Positions 27,877 through 40,659 are shown, counted from the first letter of the stretch. The stretch is 64,000 nt of DNA from Lateolabrax maculatus (GCA_031216445.1 CM062212.1:23830501-23894500), one strand, 5' to 3'. Notes: a model not told the origin generated them from the sequence alone. Made by a program: numbers and translations.

Positions 27877-29588
27877 GAAGTTGATAAATAAGAAAAGTAA
27901 ACATCAACAGAACTGAATGATGTTATTCAACAGAACTGAGTGTTTTCATAATAATGTGACCATAATAAACATCAACAGTCATAAAACACCTTATTTCAAC
28001 AAAAGAAGTTGATAAACAAGCAAACTTGCTCTGAATGATGTTATTCAACAGAAAGGAGTGTTTTCATAATAATGTGACCATAATAAACATCAACAGTCAT
28101 AAAACACCTTATTTCATCAAAAGAAGTTGATAAATAAGCAAACTTGCTCTGAATGATGTTATTCAACAGAAAGGAGTGTTTTCATAATAATGTGACCATA
28201 ATAAACATCAACAGTCATAAAACACCTTATTTCATCAAAAGAAGTTGATAAATAAGCAAACTTGCTCTGAATGATGTTATTCAACAGAACTGAGTGTTTC
28301 CATGCTTCTGTTATGAAAATAAACATCAACAGTCAAAAAACACCTTATTTCATCAAAAGAAGTTGATAAATAAGCAAACTTGCTCTGAATGATGTTATTC
28401 AACAGAAAGGAGTGTTTTCATAATAATGTGACCATAATAAACATCAACAGTCATAAAACACCTTATTTCATCAAAAGAAGTTGATAAATAAGCAAAGTAA
28501 ACATCAACAGAACTGAATGATGTTATTCAACAGAACTGAGTGTTTTCATAATAATGTGACCATAATAAACATCAACAGTCATAAAACACCTTATTTCATC
28601 AAAAGAAGTTGATAAATAAGCAAAGTAAACATCAACAGAACTGAATGATGTTATTCAACAGAACTGAGTGTTTTCATAATAATGTGACCATAATAAACAT
28701 CAACTGTCATAAAACACCTTATTTCATCAAAAGAAGTTGATAAATAAGCAAACTTGCTCTGAATGATGTTATTCAACAGAACTGAGTGTTTTCATAATAA
28801 TGTGACCATAATAAACATCAACTGTCATAAAACACGTTATTTCATCAAAAGAAGTTGATAAATAAGCAAAGTAAACATCAACAGAACTGAATGATGTTAT
28901 TCAACAGAACTGAGTGTTTTCATAATAATGTGACCATAATAAACATCAACAGTCATAAAACACCTTATTTCATCAAAAGAAGTTGATAAATAAGCAAACT
29001 TGCTCTGAATGATGTTATTCAACAGAACTGAGTGTTTTCATAATAATGTGACCATAATAAACATCAACTGTCATAAAACACCTTATTTGATCAAAAGATG
29101 TTGATAAATAAGCAAAGTAAACATCAACAGAACTGAATGATGTTATTCAACAGAACTGAGTGTTTTCATAATAATGTGACCATAATAAACATCAACAGTC
29201 ATAAAACACCTTATTTCAACAAAAGAAGTTGATAAACAAGCAAACTTGCTCTGAATGATGTTATTCAACAGAAAGGAGTGTTTTCATAATAATGTGACCA
29301 TAATAAACATCAACAGTCATAAAACACCTTATTTCATCAAAAGAAGTTGATAAATAAGCAAACTTGCTCTGAATGATGTTATTCAACAGAACTGAGTGTT
29401 TCCATGCTTCTGTTATGAAAATAAACATCAACAGTCAAAAAACACCTTATTTCATCAAAAGAAGTTGATAAATAAGCAAAGTAAACATCAACAGAACTGA
29501 ATGATGTTATTCAACAGAACTGAGTGTTTTCATAATAATGTGACCATAATAAACATCAACTGTCATAAAACACCTTATCTGATCAAAA
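27877..29588. repeat. 14-monomer higher-order repeat, 1712 bp, copy 3
   Basis: Full-length copy with all markers of copy 1, including the ACACGTT variant before the L at 28851 and the AAGAAAAGT first L. By eye it is nearly or fully identical to 24581-26292. Confidence 0.92.
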
Positions 29589-31298
29589 GAAGTTGATAAA
29601 TAAGAAAAGTAAACATCAACAGAACTGAATGATGTTATTCAACAGAACTGAGTGTTTTCATAATAATGTGACCATAATAAACATCAACAGTCATAAAACA
29701 CCTTATTTCAACAAAAGAAGTTGATAAACAAGCAAACTTGCTCTGAATGATGTTATTCAACAGAAAGGAGTGTTTTCATAATAATGTGACCATAATAAAC
29801 ATCAACAGTCATAAAACACCTTATTTCATCAAAAGAAGTTGATAAATAAGCAAACTTGCTCTGAATGATGTTATTCAACAGAAAGGAGTGTTTTCATAAT
29901 AATGTGACCATAATAAACATCAACAGTCATAAAACACCTTATTTCATCAAAAGAAGTTGATAAATAAGCAAACTTGCTCTGAATGATGTTATTCAACAGA
30001 ACTGAGTGTTTCCATGCTTCTGTTATGAAAATAAACATCAACAGTCAAAAAACACCTTATTTCATCAAAAGAAGTTGATAAATAAGCAAACTTGCTCTGA
30101 ATGATGTTATTCAACAGAAAGGAGTGTTTTCATAATAATGTGACCATAATAAACATCAACAGTCATAAAACACCTTATTTCATCAAAAGAAGTTGATAAA
30201 TAAGCAAAGTAAACATCAACAGAACTGAATGATGTTATTCAACAGAACTGAGTGTTTTCATAATAATGTGACCATAATAAACATCAACAGTCATAAAACA
30301 CCTTATTTCATCAAAAGAAGTTGATAAATAAGCAAAGTAAACATCAACAGAACTGAATGATGTTATTCAACAGAACTGAGTGTTTTCATAATAATGTGAC
30401 CATAATAAACATCAACTGTCATAAAACACCTTATTTCATCAAAAGAAGTTGATAAATAAGCAAACTTGCTCTGAATGATGTTATTCAACAGAACTGAGTG
30501 TTTTCATAATAATGTGACCATAATAAACATCAACTGTCATAAAACACGTTATTTCATCAAAAGAAGTTGATAAATAAGCAAAGTAAACATCAACAGAACT
30601 GAATGATGTTATTCAACAGAACTGAGTGTTTTCATAATAATGTGACCATAATAAACATCAACAGTCATAAAACACCTTATTTCATCAAAAGAAGTTGATA
30701 AATAAGCAAACTTGCTCTGAATGATGTTATTCAACAGAACTGAGTGTTTTCATAATAATGTGACCATAATAAACATCAACTGTCATAAAACACCTTATTT
30801 GATCAAAAGATGTTGATAAATAAGCAAAGTAAACATCAACAGAACTGAATGATGTTATTCAACAGAACTGAGTGTTTTCATAATAATGTGACCATAATAA
30901 ACATCAACAGTCATAAAACACCTTATTTCAACAAAAGAAGTTGATAAACAAGCAAACTTGCTCTGAATGATGTTATTCAACAGAAAGGAGTGTTTTCATA
31001 ATAATGTGACCATAATAAACATCAACAGTCATAAAACACCTTATTTCATCAAAAGAAGTTGATAAATAAGCAAACTTGCTCTGAATGATGTTATTCAACA
31101 GAACTGAGTGTTTCCATGCTTCTGTTATGAAAATAAACATCAACAGTCAAAAAACACCTTATTTCATCAAAAGAAGTTGATAAATAAGCAAAGTAAACAT
31201 CAACAGAACTGAATGATGTTATTCAACAGAACTGAGTGTTTTCATAATAATGTGACCATAATACATCAACTGTCATAAAACACCTCATCTGATCAAAA
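29589..31298. repeat. 14-monomer higher-order repeat, copy 4 (1710 bp)
   Basis: Full monomer order, ending in a last L with a 2-bp loss (ATAATACATC in place of ATAATAAACATC near 31260), hence 1710 bp. Its end reads CACCTCATCTGATC, a variant shared with the end of the 13-monomer unit at 16622. The sequence after 31299 therefore continues like the sequence after 16623, so the amplified units sit inside an older repeated frame. Confidence 0.9.
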
Positions 31299-33226
31299 GA
31301 AGTTGATAAATAAGCAAAGTAAACATCAACAGAACTGAATGATGTTATTCAACAGAACTGAGTGTTTTCATAATAATGTGACCATAATAAACATCAACAG
31401 TCATAAAACACCTTATTTCAACAAAAGAAGTTGATAAACAAGCAAACTTGCTCTGAATGATGTTATTCAACAGAAAGGAGTGTTTTCATAATAATGTGAC
31501 CATAATAAACATCAACAGTCATAAAACACCTTATTTCATCAAAAGAAGTTGATAAATAAGCAAACTTGCTCTGAATGATGTTATTCAACAGAAAGGAGTG
31601 TTTTCATAATAATGTGACCATAATAAACATCAACAGTCATAAAACACCTTATTTCATCAAAAGAAGTTGATAAATAAGCAAACTTGCTCTGAATGATGTT
31701 ATTCAACAGAACTGAGTGTTTCCATGCTTCTGTTATGAAAATAAACATCAACAGTCAAAAAACACCTTATTTCATCAAAAGAAGTTGATAAATAAGCAAA
31801 CTTGCTCTGAATGATGTTATTCAACAGAAAGGAGTGTTTTCATAATACTGTGACCATAATAAACATCAACAGTCATAAAACACCTTATTTCATCAAAAGA
31901 AGTTGATAAATAAGCAAACTTGCTCTGAATGATGTTATTCAACAGAAAGGAGTGTTTTCATAATAATGTGACCATAATAAACATCAACAGTCATAAAACA
32001 CCTTATTTCATCAAAAGAAGTTGATAAATAAGCAAACTTGCTCTGAATGATGTTATTCAACAGAAAGGAGTGTTTTCATAATAATGTGACCATAATAAAC
32101 ATCAACAGTCAAAAAACACCTTATTTCATCAAAAGAAGTTGATAAATAAGCAAAGTAAACATCAACAGAACTGAATGATGTTATTCAACAGAACTGAGTG
32201 TTTTCATAATAATGTGACCATAATAAACATCAACAGTCATAAAACACCTTATTTCAACAAAAGAAGTTGATAAACAAGCAAACTTGCTCTGAATGATGTT
32301 ATTCAACAGAAAGGAGTGTTTTCATAATAATGTGACCATAATAAACATCAACAGTCATAAAACACCTTATTTCATCAAAAGAAGTTGATAAATAAGCAAA
32401 CTTGCTCTGAATGATGTTATTCAACAGAACTGAGTGTTTCCATGCTTCTGTTATGAAAATAAACATCAACAGTCAAAAAACACCTTATTTCATCAAAAGA
32501 AGTTGATAAATAAGCAAAGTAAACATCAACAGAACTGAATGATGTTATTCAACAGAACTGAGTGTTTTCATAATAATGTGACCATAATAAACATCAACTG
32601 TCATAAAACACCTTATCTGATCAAAAGAAGTTGATAAATAAGTAAAGTAAACATCAACAGAACTGAATGATGTTATTCAACAGAACTGAGTGTTTTCATA
32701 ATAATGTGACCATAATAAACATCAACAGTCATAAAACACCTTATTTCAACAAAAGAAGTTGATAAACAAGCAAACTTGCTCTGAATGATGTTATTCAACA
32801 GAAAGGAGTGTTTTCATAATAATGTGACCATAATAAACATCAACAGTCATAAAACACCTTATTTCATCAAAAGAAGTTGATAAATAAGCAAACTTGCTCT
32901 GAATGATGTTATTCAACAGAAAGGAGTGTTTTCATAATAATGTGACCATAATAAACATCAACAGTCATAAAACACCTTATTTCATCAAAAGAAGTTGATA
33001 AATAAGCAAACTTGCTCTGAATGATGTTATTCAACAGAACTGAGTGTTTCCATGCTTCTGTTATGAAAATAAACATCAACAGTCAAAAAACACCTTATTT
33101 CATCAAAAGAAGTTGATAAATAAGCAAACTTGCTCTGAATGATGTTATTCAACAGAAAGGAGTGTTTTCATAATAATGTGACCATAATAAACATCAACAG
33201 TCAAAAAACACGTTATTTCAACAAAA
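31299..33226. repeat. Paralogue of 16623-18196 (16 monomers, 1928 bp)
   Basis: Order is L S S S' S'' S S L S S' L L S S S' S (4 L + 12 S = 1928 bp). The first nine monomers match 16623-17704 in order and variants, and both intervals follow the CACCTCATCTGATC boundary. The interval at 16623-18196 is 354 bp shorter because of the fusion monomer at 17951. The L at 32627 has the private variant AAGTAAAGT. Confidence 0.82.
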
Positions 33227-36200
33227 GAAGTTGATAAATAAGCAAAGTAAACATCAACAGAACTGAATGATGTTATTCAACAGAACTGAGTGTTTTCATA
33301 ATAATGTGACCATAATAAACATCAACAGTCATAAAACACCTTATTTCAACAAAAGAAGTTGATAAACAAGCAAACTTGCTCTGAATGATGTTATTCAACA
33401 GAAAGGAGTGTTTTCATAATAATGTGACCATAATAAACATCAACAGTCATAAAACACCTTATTTCATCAAAAGAAGTTGATAAATAAGCAAACTTGCTCT
33501 GAATGATGTTATTCAACAGAACTGAGTGTTTTCATAATAATGTGACCATAATAAACATCAACAGTCATAAAACACCTTATTTCAACAAAAGAAGTTGATA
33601 AACAAGCAAACTTGCTCTGAATGATGTTATTCAACAGAAAGGAGTGTTTTCATAATAATGTGACCATAATAAACATCAACAGTCATAAAACACCTTATTT
33701 CATCAAAAGAAGTTGATAAATAAGCAAACTTGCTCTGAATGATGTTATTCAACAGAAAGGAGTGTTTTCATAATAATGTGACCATAATAAACATCAACAG
33801 TCAAAAAACACCTTATTTCATCAAAAGAAGTTGATAAATAAGCAAAGTAAACATCAACAGAACTGAATGATGTTATTCAACAGAACTGAGTGTTTTCATA
33901 ATAATGTGACCATAATAAACATCAACAGTCATAAAACACCTTATTTCAACAAAAGAAGTTGATAAACAAGCAAACTTGCTCTGAATGATGTTATTCAACA
34001 GAAAGGAGTGTTTTCATAATAATGTGACCATAATAAACATCAACAGTCATAAAACACCTTATTTCATCAAAAGAAGTTGATAAATAAGCAAACATGCTCT
34101 GAAAGATGTTATTCAACAGAACTGAGTGTTTCCATGCTTCTGTTATGAAAATAAACATAAACTGTCAAAACACACCTTATTTCATCAAAAGAAGTTGATA
34201 AATAAGCAAACTTGCTCTCAATGATGTTATTCAACAGAAAGGAGTGTTTTCATAATACTGTGATGAAAATAAACATCAACTGTCAAAAAACACCTTATTT
34301 CATCAAAAGAAGTTGATAAATAAGCAAACTTGCTCTCAATGATGTTATTCAACAGAAAGGAGTGTTTTCATAATAATGTGACCATAATAAACATCAACAG
34401 TCATAAAACACCTTATTTCATCAAAAGAAGTTGATAAATAAGCAAACTTGCTCTGAATGATGTTATTCAACAGAACTGAGTGTTTTCATAATAATGTGAC
34501 CATAATAAACATCAACTGTCATAAAACACCTTATCTGATCAAAAGAAGTTGATAAATAAGCAAAGTAAACATCAACAGAACTGAATGATGTTATTCAACA
34601 GAACTGAGTGTTTTCATAATAATGTGACCATAATAAACATCAACAGTCATAAAACACCTTATTTCAACAAAAGAAGTTGATAAACAAGCAAACTTGCTCT
34701 GAATGATGTTATTCAACAGAAAGGAGTGTTTTCATAATAATGTGACCATAATAAACATCAACAGTCATAAAACACCTTATTTCATCAAAAGAAGTTGATA
34801 AATAAGCAAACTTGCTCTGAATGATGTTATTCAACAGAAAGGAGTGTTTTCATAATAATGTGACCATAATAAACATCAACAGTCATAAAACACCTTATTT
34901 CATCAAAAGAAGTTGATAAATAAGCAAACTTGCTCTGAATGATGTTATTCAACAGAACTGAGTGTTTCCATGCTTCTGTTATGAAAATAAACATCAACAG
35001 TCAAAAAACACCTTATTTCATCAAAAGAAGTTGATAAATAAGCAAACTTGCTCTGAATGATGTTATTCAACAGAAAGGAGTGTTTTCATAATACTGTGAC
35101 CATAATAAACATCAACAGTCATAAAACACCTTATTTCATCAAAAGAAGTTGATAAATAAGCAAACTTGCTCTGAATGATGTTATTCAACAGAAAGGAGTG
35201 TTTTCATAATAATGTGACCATAATAAACATCAACAGTCATAAAACACCTTATTTCATCAAAATAAGTTGATAAATAAGCAAACTTGCTCTGAATGATGTT
35301 ATTCAACAGAAAGGAGTGTTTTCATAATAATGTGACCATAATAAACATCAACAGTCAAAAAACACGTTATTTCATCAAAAGAAGTTGATAAATAAGCAAA
35401 GTAAACATCAACAGAACTGAATGATGTTATTCAACAGAACTGAGTGTTTTCATAATAATGTGACCATAATAAACATCAACAGTCATAAAACACCTTATTT
35501 CAACAAAAGAAGTTGATAAACAAGCAAACTTGCTCTGAATGATGTTATTCAACAGAAAGGAGTGTTTTCATAATAATGTGACCATAATAAACATCAACAG
35601 TCATAAAACACCTTATTTCATCAAAAGAAGTTGATAAATAAGCAAACTTGCTCTGAATGATGTTATTCAACAGAACTGAGTGTTTCCATGCTTCTGTTAT
35701 GAAAATAAACATCAACAGTCAAAAAACACCTTATTTCATCAAAAGAAGTTGATAAATAAGCAAAGTAAACATCAACAGAACTGAATGATGTTATTCAACA
35801 GAACTGAGTGTTTTCATAATAATGTGACCATAATAAACATCAACTGTCATAAAACACCTTATCTGATCAAAAGAAGTTGATAAATAAGAAAAGTAAACAT
35901 CAACAGAACTGAATGATGTTATTCAACAGAACTGAGTGTTTTCATAATAATGTGACCATAATAAACATCAACAGTCATAAAACACCTTATTTCAACAAAA
36001 GAAGTTGATAAACAAGCAAACTTGCTCTGAATGATGTTATTCAACAGAAAGGAGTGTTTTCATAATAATGTGACCATAATAAACATCAACAGTCATAAAA
36101 CACCTTATTTCATCAAAAGAAGTTGATAAATAAGCAAACTTGCTCTGAATGATGTTATTCAACAGAAAGGAGTGTTTTCATAATAATGTGACCATAATAA

Positions 36201-36472
36201 ACATCAACAGTCATAAAACACCTTATTTCATCAAAAGAAGTTGATAAATAAGCAAACTTGCTCTGAATGATGTTATTCAACAGAACTGAGTGTTTCCATG
36301 CTTCTGTTATGAAAATAAACATCAACAGTCAAAAAACACCTTATTTCATCAAAAGAAGTTGATAAATAAGCAAACTTGCTCTGAATGATGTTATTCAACA
36401 GAAAGGAGTGTTTTCATAATAATGTGACCATAATAAACATCAACAGTCAAAAAACACGTTATTTCAACAAAA
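33227..36472. repeat. Third copy of the 3492-bp block, shortened to 3246 bp
   Basis: Bounded by the same ACACGTTATTTCAAC variant at both ends. The AAACATG/GAAAGATG marker monomer is at 34073, +846 from the start instead of +1210, a loss of 364 bp that equals one L S S unit. Net shortening against 3492 is 246 bp, so one S was gained elsewhere. The ATCAAAATAAG variant, at 19043 in copy 1, here lies after the marker, near 35265, which shows rearrangement within the block. Confidence 0.82.
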
Positions 36473-38548
36473 GAAGTTGATAAATAAGCAAACTTGCTCT
36501 GAATGATGTTATTCAACAGAACTGAGTGTTTTCATAATAATGTGACCATAATAAACATCAACAGTCATAAAACACCTTATTTCATCAAAAGAAGTTGATA
36601 AATAAGCAAACTTGCTCTGAATGATGTTATTCAACAGAACTGAGTGTTTCCATGCTTCTGTTATGAAAATAAACATCAACAGTCAAAAAACACCTTATTT
36701 CATCAAAAGAAGTTGATAAATAAGCAAACTTGCTCTGAATGATGTTATTCAACAGAAAGGAGTGTTTTCATAATACTGTGACCATAATAAACATCAACAG
36801 TCATAAAACACCTTATTTCATCAAAAGAAGTTGATAAATAAGCAAAGTAAACATCAACAGAACTGAATGATGTTATTCAACAGAACTGAGTGTTTTCATA
36901 ATAATGTGACCATAATAAACATCAACAGTCATAAAACACCTTATTTCATCAAAAGAAGTTGATAAATAAGCAAAGTAAACATCAACAGAACTGAATGATG
37001 TTATTCAACAGAACTGAGTGTTTTCATAATAATGTGACCATAATAAACATCAACTGTCATAAAACATCTTATTTCATCAAAAGAAGTTGATAAATAAGCA
37101 AACTTGCTCTGAATGATGTTATTCAACAGAACTGAGTGTTTTCATAATAATGTGACCATAATAAACATCAACTGTCATAAAACACCTTATTTCATCAAAA
37201 GAAGTTGATAAATAAGCAAAGTAAACATCAACAGAACTGAATGATGTTATTCAACAGAACTGAGTGTTTTCATAATAATGTGACCATAATAAACATCAAC
37301 AGTCATAAAACACCTTATTTCAACAAAAGAAGTTGATAAACAAGCAAACTTGCTCTGAATGATGTTATTCAACAGAAAGGAGTGTTTTCATAATAATGTG
37401 ACCATAATAAACATCAACAGTCATAAAACACCTTATTTCATCAAAAGAAGTTGATAAATAAGCAAACTTGCTCTGAATGATGTTATTCAACAGAACTGAG
37501 TGTTTCCATGCTTCTGTTATGAAAATAAACATCAACAGTCAAAAAACACCTTATTTCATCAAAAGAAGTTGATAAATAAGCAAAGTAGACATCAACAGAA
37601 CTGAATGATGTTATTCAACAGAACTGAGTGTTTTCATAATAATGTGACCATAATAAACATCAACAGTCATAAAACACCTTATTTCATCAAAAGAAGTTGA
37701 TAAATAAGCAAAGTAAACATCAACAGAACTGAATGATGTTATTCAACAGAACTGAGTGTTTTCATAATAATGTGACCATAATAAACATCAACTGTCATAA
37801 AACACCTTATCTGATCAAAAGAAGTTGATAAATAAGCAAAGTAAACATCAACAGAACTGAATGATGTTATTCAACAGAACTGAGTGTTTTCATAATAATG
37901 TGACCATAATAAACATCAACAGTCATAAAACACCTTATTTCAACAAAAGAAGTTGATAAACAAGCAAACTTGCTCTGAATGATGTTATTCAACAGAAAGG
38001 AGTGTTTTCATAATAATGTGACCATAATAAACATCAACAGTCATAAAACACCTTATTTCATCAAAAGAAGTTGATAAATAAGCAAACTTGCTCTGAATGA
38101 TGTTATTCAACAGAAAGGAGTGTTTTCATAATAATGTGACCATAATAAACATCAACAGTCATAAAACACCTTATTTCATCAAAAGAAGTTGATAAATAAG
38201 CAAACTTGCTCTGAATGATGTTATTCAACAGAACTGAGTGTTTCCATGCTTCTGTTATGAAAATAAACATCAACAGTCAAAAAACACCTTATTTCATCAA
38301 AAGAAGTTGATAAATAAGCAAACTTGCTCTGAATGATGTTATTCAACAGAAAGGAGTGTTTTCATAATACTGTGACCATAATAAACATCAACAGTCATAA
38401 AACACCTTATTTCATCAAAAGAAGTTGATAAATAAGCAAAGTAAACATCAACAGAACTGAATGATGTTATTCAACAGAACTGAGTGTTTTCATAATAATG
38501 TGACCATAATAAACATCAACAGTCATAAAACACCTTATTTCATCAAAA

Positions 38549-39374
38549 GAAGTTGATAAATACGCAAACTTGCTCTGAATGATGTTATTCAACAGAAAGG
38601 AGTGTTTTCATAATACTGTGATGAAAATAAACATCAACAGTCATAAAACACCTTATTTCATCAAAAGAAGTTGATAAATAAGCAAACTTGCTCTCAATGA
38701 TGTTATTCAACAGAAAGGAGTGTTTTCATAATACTGTGATGAAAATAAACATCAACAGTCATAAAACACCTTATTTCATCAAAAGAAGTTGATAAATAAG
38801 CAAACTTGCTCTCAATGATGTTATTCAACAGAAAGGAATGTTTTCATAATACTGTGATGAAAATAAACATCAACTGTCAAAAAACACCTTATTTCATCAA
38901 AAGAAGTTGACAAATATGCAAACTTGCTCTGAATGATGTTATTCAACAGATCTGATTGTTTCCATTCTTTTGTTATGAAAATAAACATCAACAGTCATGA
39001 AACACCTTATTTCATCAAAAGAAGTTGATAAATAAGCAAACTTGCTCTGAATGATGTTATTCAACAGAAAGGAGTGTTTTCATAATACTGTGATGAAAAT
39101 AAACATCAACTGTCAAAAAACACCCTATTTCAACAAAAGAAGTTGATAAATAAGCAAACTTGCTCTGAATGATGTTATTCAACAGAAAGGAGTGTTTTCA
39201 TAATAATGTGACCATAATAAACATCAACAGTCATAAAACACCTTATTTCATCAAAAGAAGTTGATAAATAAGCAAACGTGCTCTGAATGATGTTATTCAA
39301 CAGAAAGGAGTGTTTTCATAATAATGTTAAAATAATAAACATCAACAGTCATAAAACACCTTATTTCAACAAAA
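38549..39374. repeat. Seven divergent S monomers near the A array edge
   Basis: Seven consecutive 118-bp units (starts 38549, 38667, 38785, 38903, 39021, 39139, 39257) with more private changes than the interior: TACGCAAAC, GGAATG, GACAAATATGC, GATTGTTTCCATTCTTTTG, CACCCTATTT, AAACGTGCTC and ATGTTAAAATAATAAAC. Several read ACTGTGATGAAAATAAAC, intermediate between S'' and S' and nearer to satellite B. Normal L S S monomers (39375-39722) then run up to the junction. Less homogenised monomers at array edges are expected under unequal crossing over. Confidence 0.85.
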
Positions 39375-39620
39375 GAAGTTGATAAATAAGCAAAGTAAAC
39401 ATCAACAGAACTGAATGATGTTATTCAACAGAACTGAGTGTTTTCATAATAATGTGACCATAATAAACATCAACAGTCATAAAACACCTTATTTCAACAA
39501 AAGAAGTTGATAAACAAGCAAACTTGCTCTGAATGATGTTATTCAACAGAAAGGAGTGTTTTCATAATAATGTGACCATAATAAACATCAACAGTCATAA
39601 AACACCTTATTTCATCAAAA

Positions 39621-39724
39621 GAAGTTGATAAATAAGCAAACTTGCTCTGAATGATGTTATTCAACAGAAAGGAGTGTTTTCATAATAATGTGACCATAAT
39701 AAACATCAACAGTCAAAAAACATA
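39621..39724. other. Satellite A to satellite B junction
   Basis: The last A monomer (39621-39722) is cut after 102 of 118 bp, at TCAAAAAACA, where CCTTATTTC should follow. One unassigned T (39723) comes next, and from 39724 the sequence follows B from about monomer position 30 (AATGCCGTAATTC). There is no transition zone, no target-site duplication and no mobile-element sequence. Overlap at the break is negligible, which suggests end joining or a template switch more than homologous exchange. An assembly join is the alternative. Confidence 0.88.
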
Positions 39725-40137
39725 ATGCCGTAATTCATCAAGTTTCATGCTTTGCAGTGTTACAGCAGCAGAAATGAGTGTTTGCATGCTCCTGTGAAGA
39801 AAATCTACATCTGCGGTCAAAAAACACCTTATTTCATCAAAAGAAGTTAAAAGGCGAAGACACTTGCTCTGAATGCCGTAATTCATCAAGTTTCATGCTT
39901 TGCAGTGTTCGATCAGCAGAAATGAGTGTTTGCATGCTCCTGTGAAGAAAATCTACATCTGCGGTCAAAAAACACCTTATTTCATCAAAAGAAGTTAAAA
40001 GGCGAAGACACTTGCTCTGAATGCCGTAATTCATCAAGTTTCATGCTTTGCAGTGTTACAGCAGCAGAAATGAGTGTTTGCATGCTCCTGTGAAGAAAAT
40101 TACATCTGCGGTCAAAAAACACCTTATTTCATCAAAA

Positions 40138-40285
40138 GAAGTTAAAAGATGAAACAAACTTGCTCTGAATGCTATAATTCATCAAGTTTCATGCTTTGCA
40201 TGTTCGATCAGCAGAAATGAGTGTTTGCATGCTCCTGTGAAGAAAATCTACATCTGCGGTCAAAAAACACCTTATTTCATCAAAA
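40138..40285. repeat. Representative B2 monomer (148 bp)
   Basis: Differs from B1 in three linked places: GATGAAACAAACTTGC for GGCGAAGACACTTGC (+1), GAATGCTATAATTC for GAATGCCGTAATTC, and GCATGTTCGATCAGCAG for GCAGTGTTACAGCAGCAG (-1), so length is unchanged. Its start (AAACAAACTTGCTCTG) is nearer to satellite A (AAGCAAACTTGCTCTG) than B1 is. Other copies start at 42223, 44290, 45176, 46211, 47096, 47688, 48279, 49607, 51083 and 51379, among others. Mixed monomers with only some B2 sites exist (46507, 48716). Confidence 0.92.
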
Positions 40286-40433
40286 GAAGTTAAAAGGCGA
40301 AGACACTTGCTCTGAATGCCGTAATTCATCAAGTTTCATGCTTTGCAGTGTTACAGCAGCAGAAATGAGTGTTTGCATGCTCCTGTGAAGAAAATCTACA
40401 TCTGCGGTCAAAAAACACCTTATTTCATCAAAA
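40286..40433. repeat. Representative B1 monomer (148 bp)
   Basis: Most common B subtype: GGCGAAGACACTTGC near the start, GAATGCCGTAATTC, GCAGTGTTACAGCAGCAG, GTTTGCATGCTCCTGTGAAG, AAAATCTACATCTGCGGTC. The middle block TTTCATGCTTTGCAGTG resembles the following TTTGCATGCTCCTGTG, so the extra 30 bp of B may have arisen by internal duplication. CpG sites are in GGCGAAG, GCCGTAA and GCGGTC. Confidence 0.94.
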
Positions 40434-40580
40434 GAAGTTAAAAGGCGAAGACACTTGCTCTGAATGCCGTAATTCATCAAGTTTCATGCTTTGCAGTGTT
40501 ACAGCAGCAGAAATGAGTGTTTGCATGCTCCTGTGAAGAAAATTACATCTGCGGTCAAAAAACACCTTATTTCATCAAAA
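40434..40580. repeat. B1 variant monomer of 147 bp
   Basis: Identical in type to B1 except that AAAATCTACATC is AAAATTACATC, one base shorter. It is common throughout B, often alternating with the 148-bp form (for example 43989-44727). Since 147 is a multiple of three and 148 is not, this variant decides where minus-strand frames happen to stay open. Confidence 0.9.
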
Positions 40581-40659
40581 GAAGTTAAAAGGCGAAGACA
40601 CTTGCTCTGAATGCCGTAATTCATCAAGTTTCATGCTTTGCAGTGTTACAGCAGCAGAA

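Larger units (their letters stand above)
1..39722. repeat. Satellite A array, 118/128-bp monomers
   Basis: Uninterrupted head-to-tail array. Taking the GAAGTTGATA motif as monomer start, successive starts are 118 bp (S) or 128 bp (L) apart, for example 1, 129, 247, 365, 483, 611, 729, 847, 965, 1083. Roughly 330 monomers fit. All are in one orientation; I saw no inverted monomer. A typical S monomer is about 29% GC and has no CpG. The array already runs at base 1, so its left end is outside the window; its right end is the junction at 39722. No open frame of 60 codons or more exists in it. Eukaryotic satellite DNA is the only reading I can support; a centromeric role is inference. Confidence 0.97.

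Noticed and set aside
1..39722. Bacterial or phage accessory region with iterons
   Set aside because: About 330 monomers without a single gene, and nested higher-order repeats, do not fit plasmid or phage iterons.
39700..39760. Transposon or insertion at the A/B junction
   Set aside because: There are no terminal repeats, target-site duplication or coding sequence; both sides are plain satellite.
40138..40285. CENP-B box in the B2 monomer around TTCGATCAGCAG
   Set aside because: The TTCG core is present, but the required A after the four-base gap is a G and no CGGG follows.
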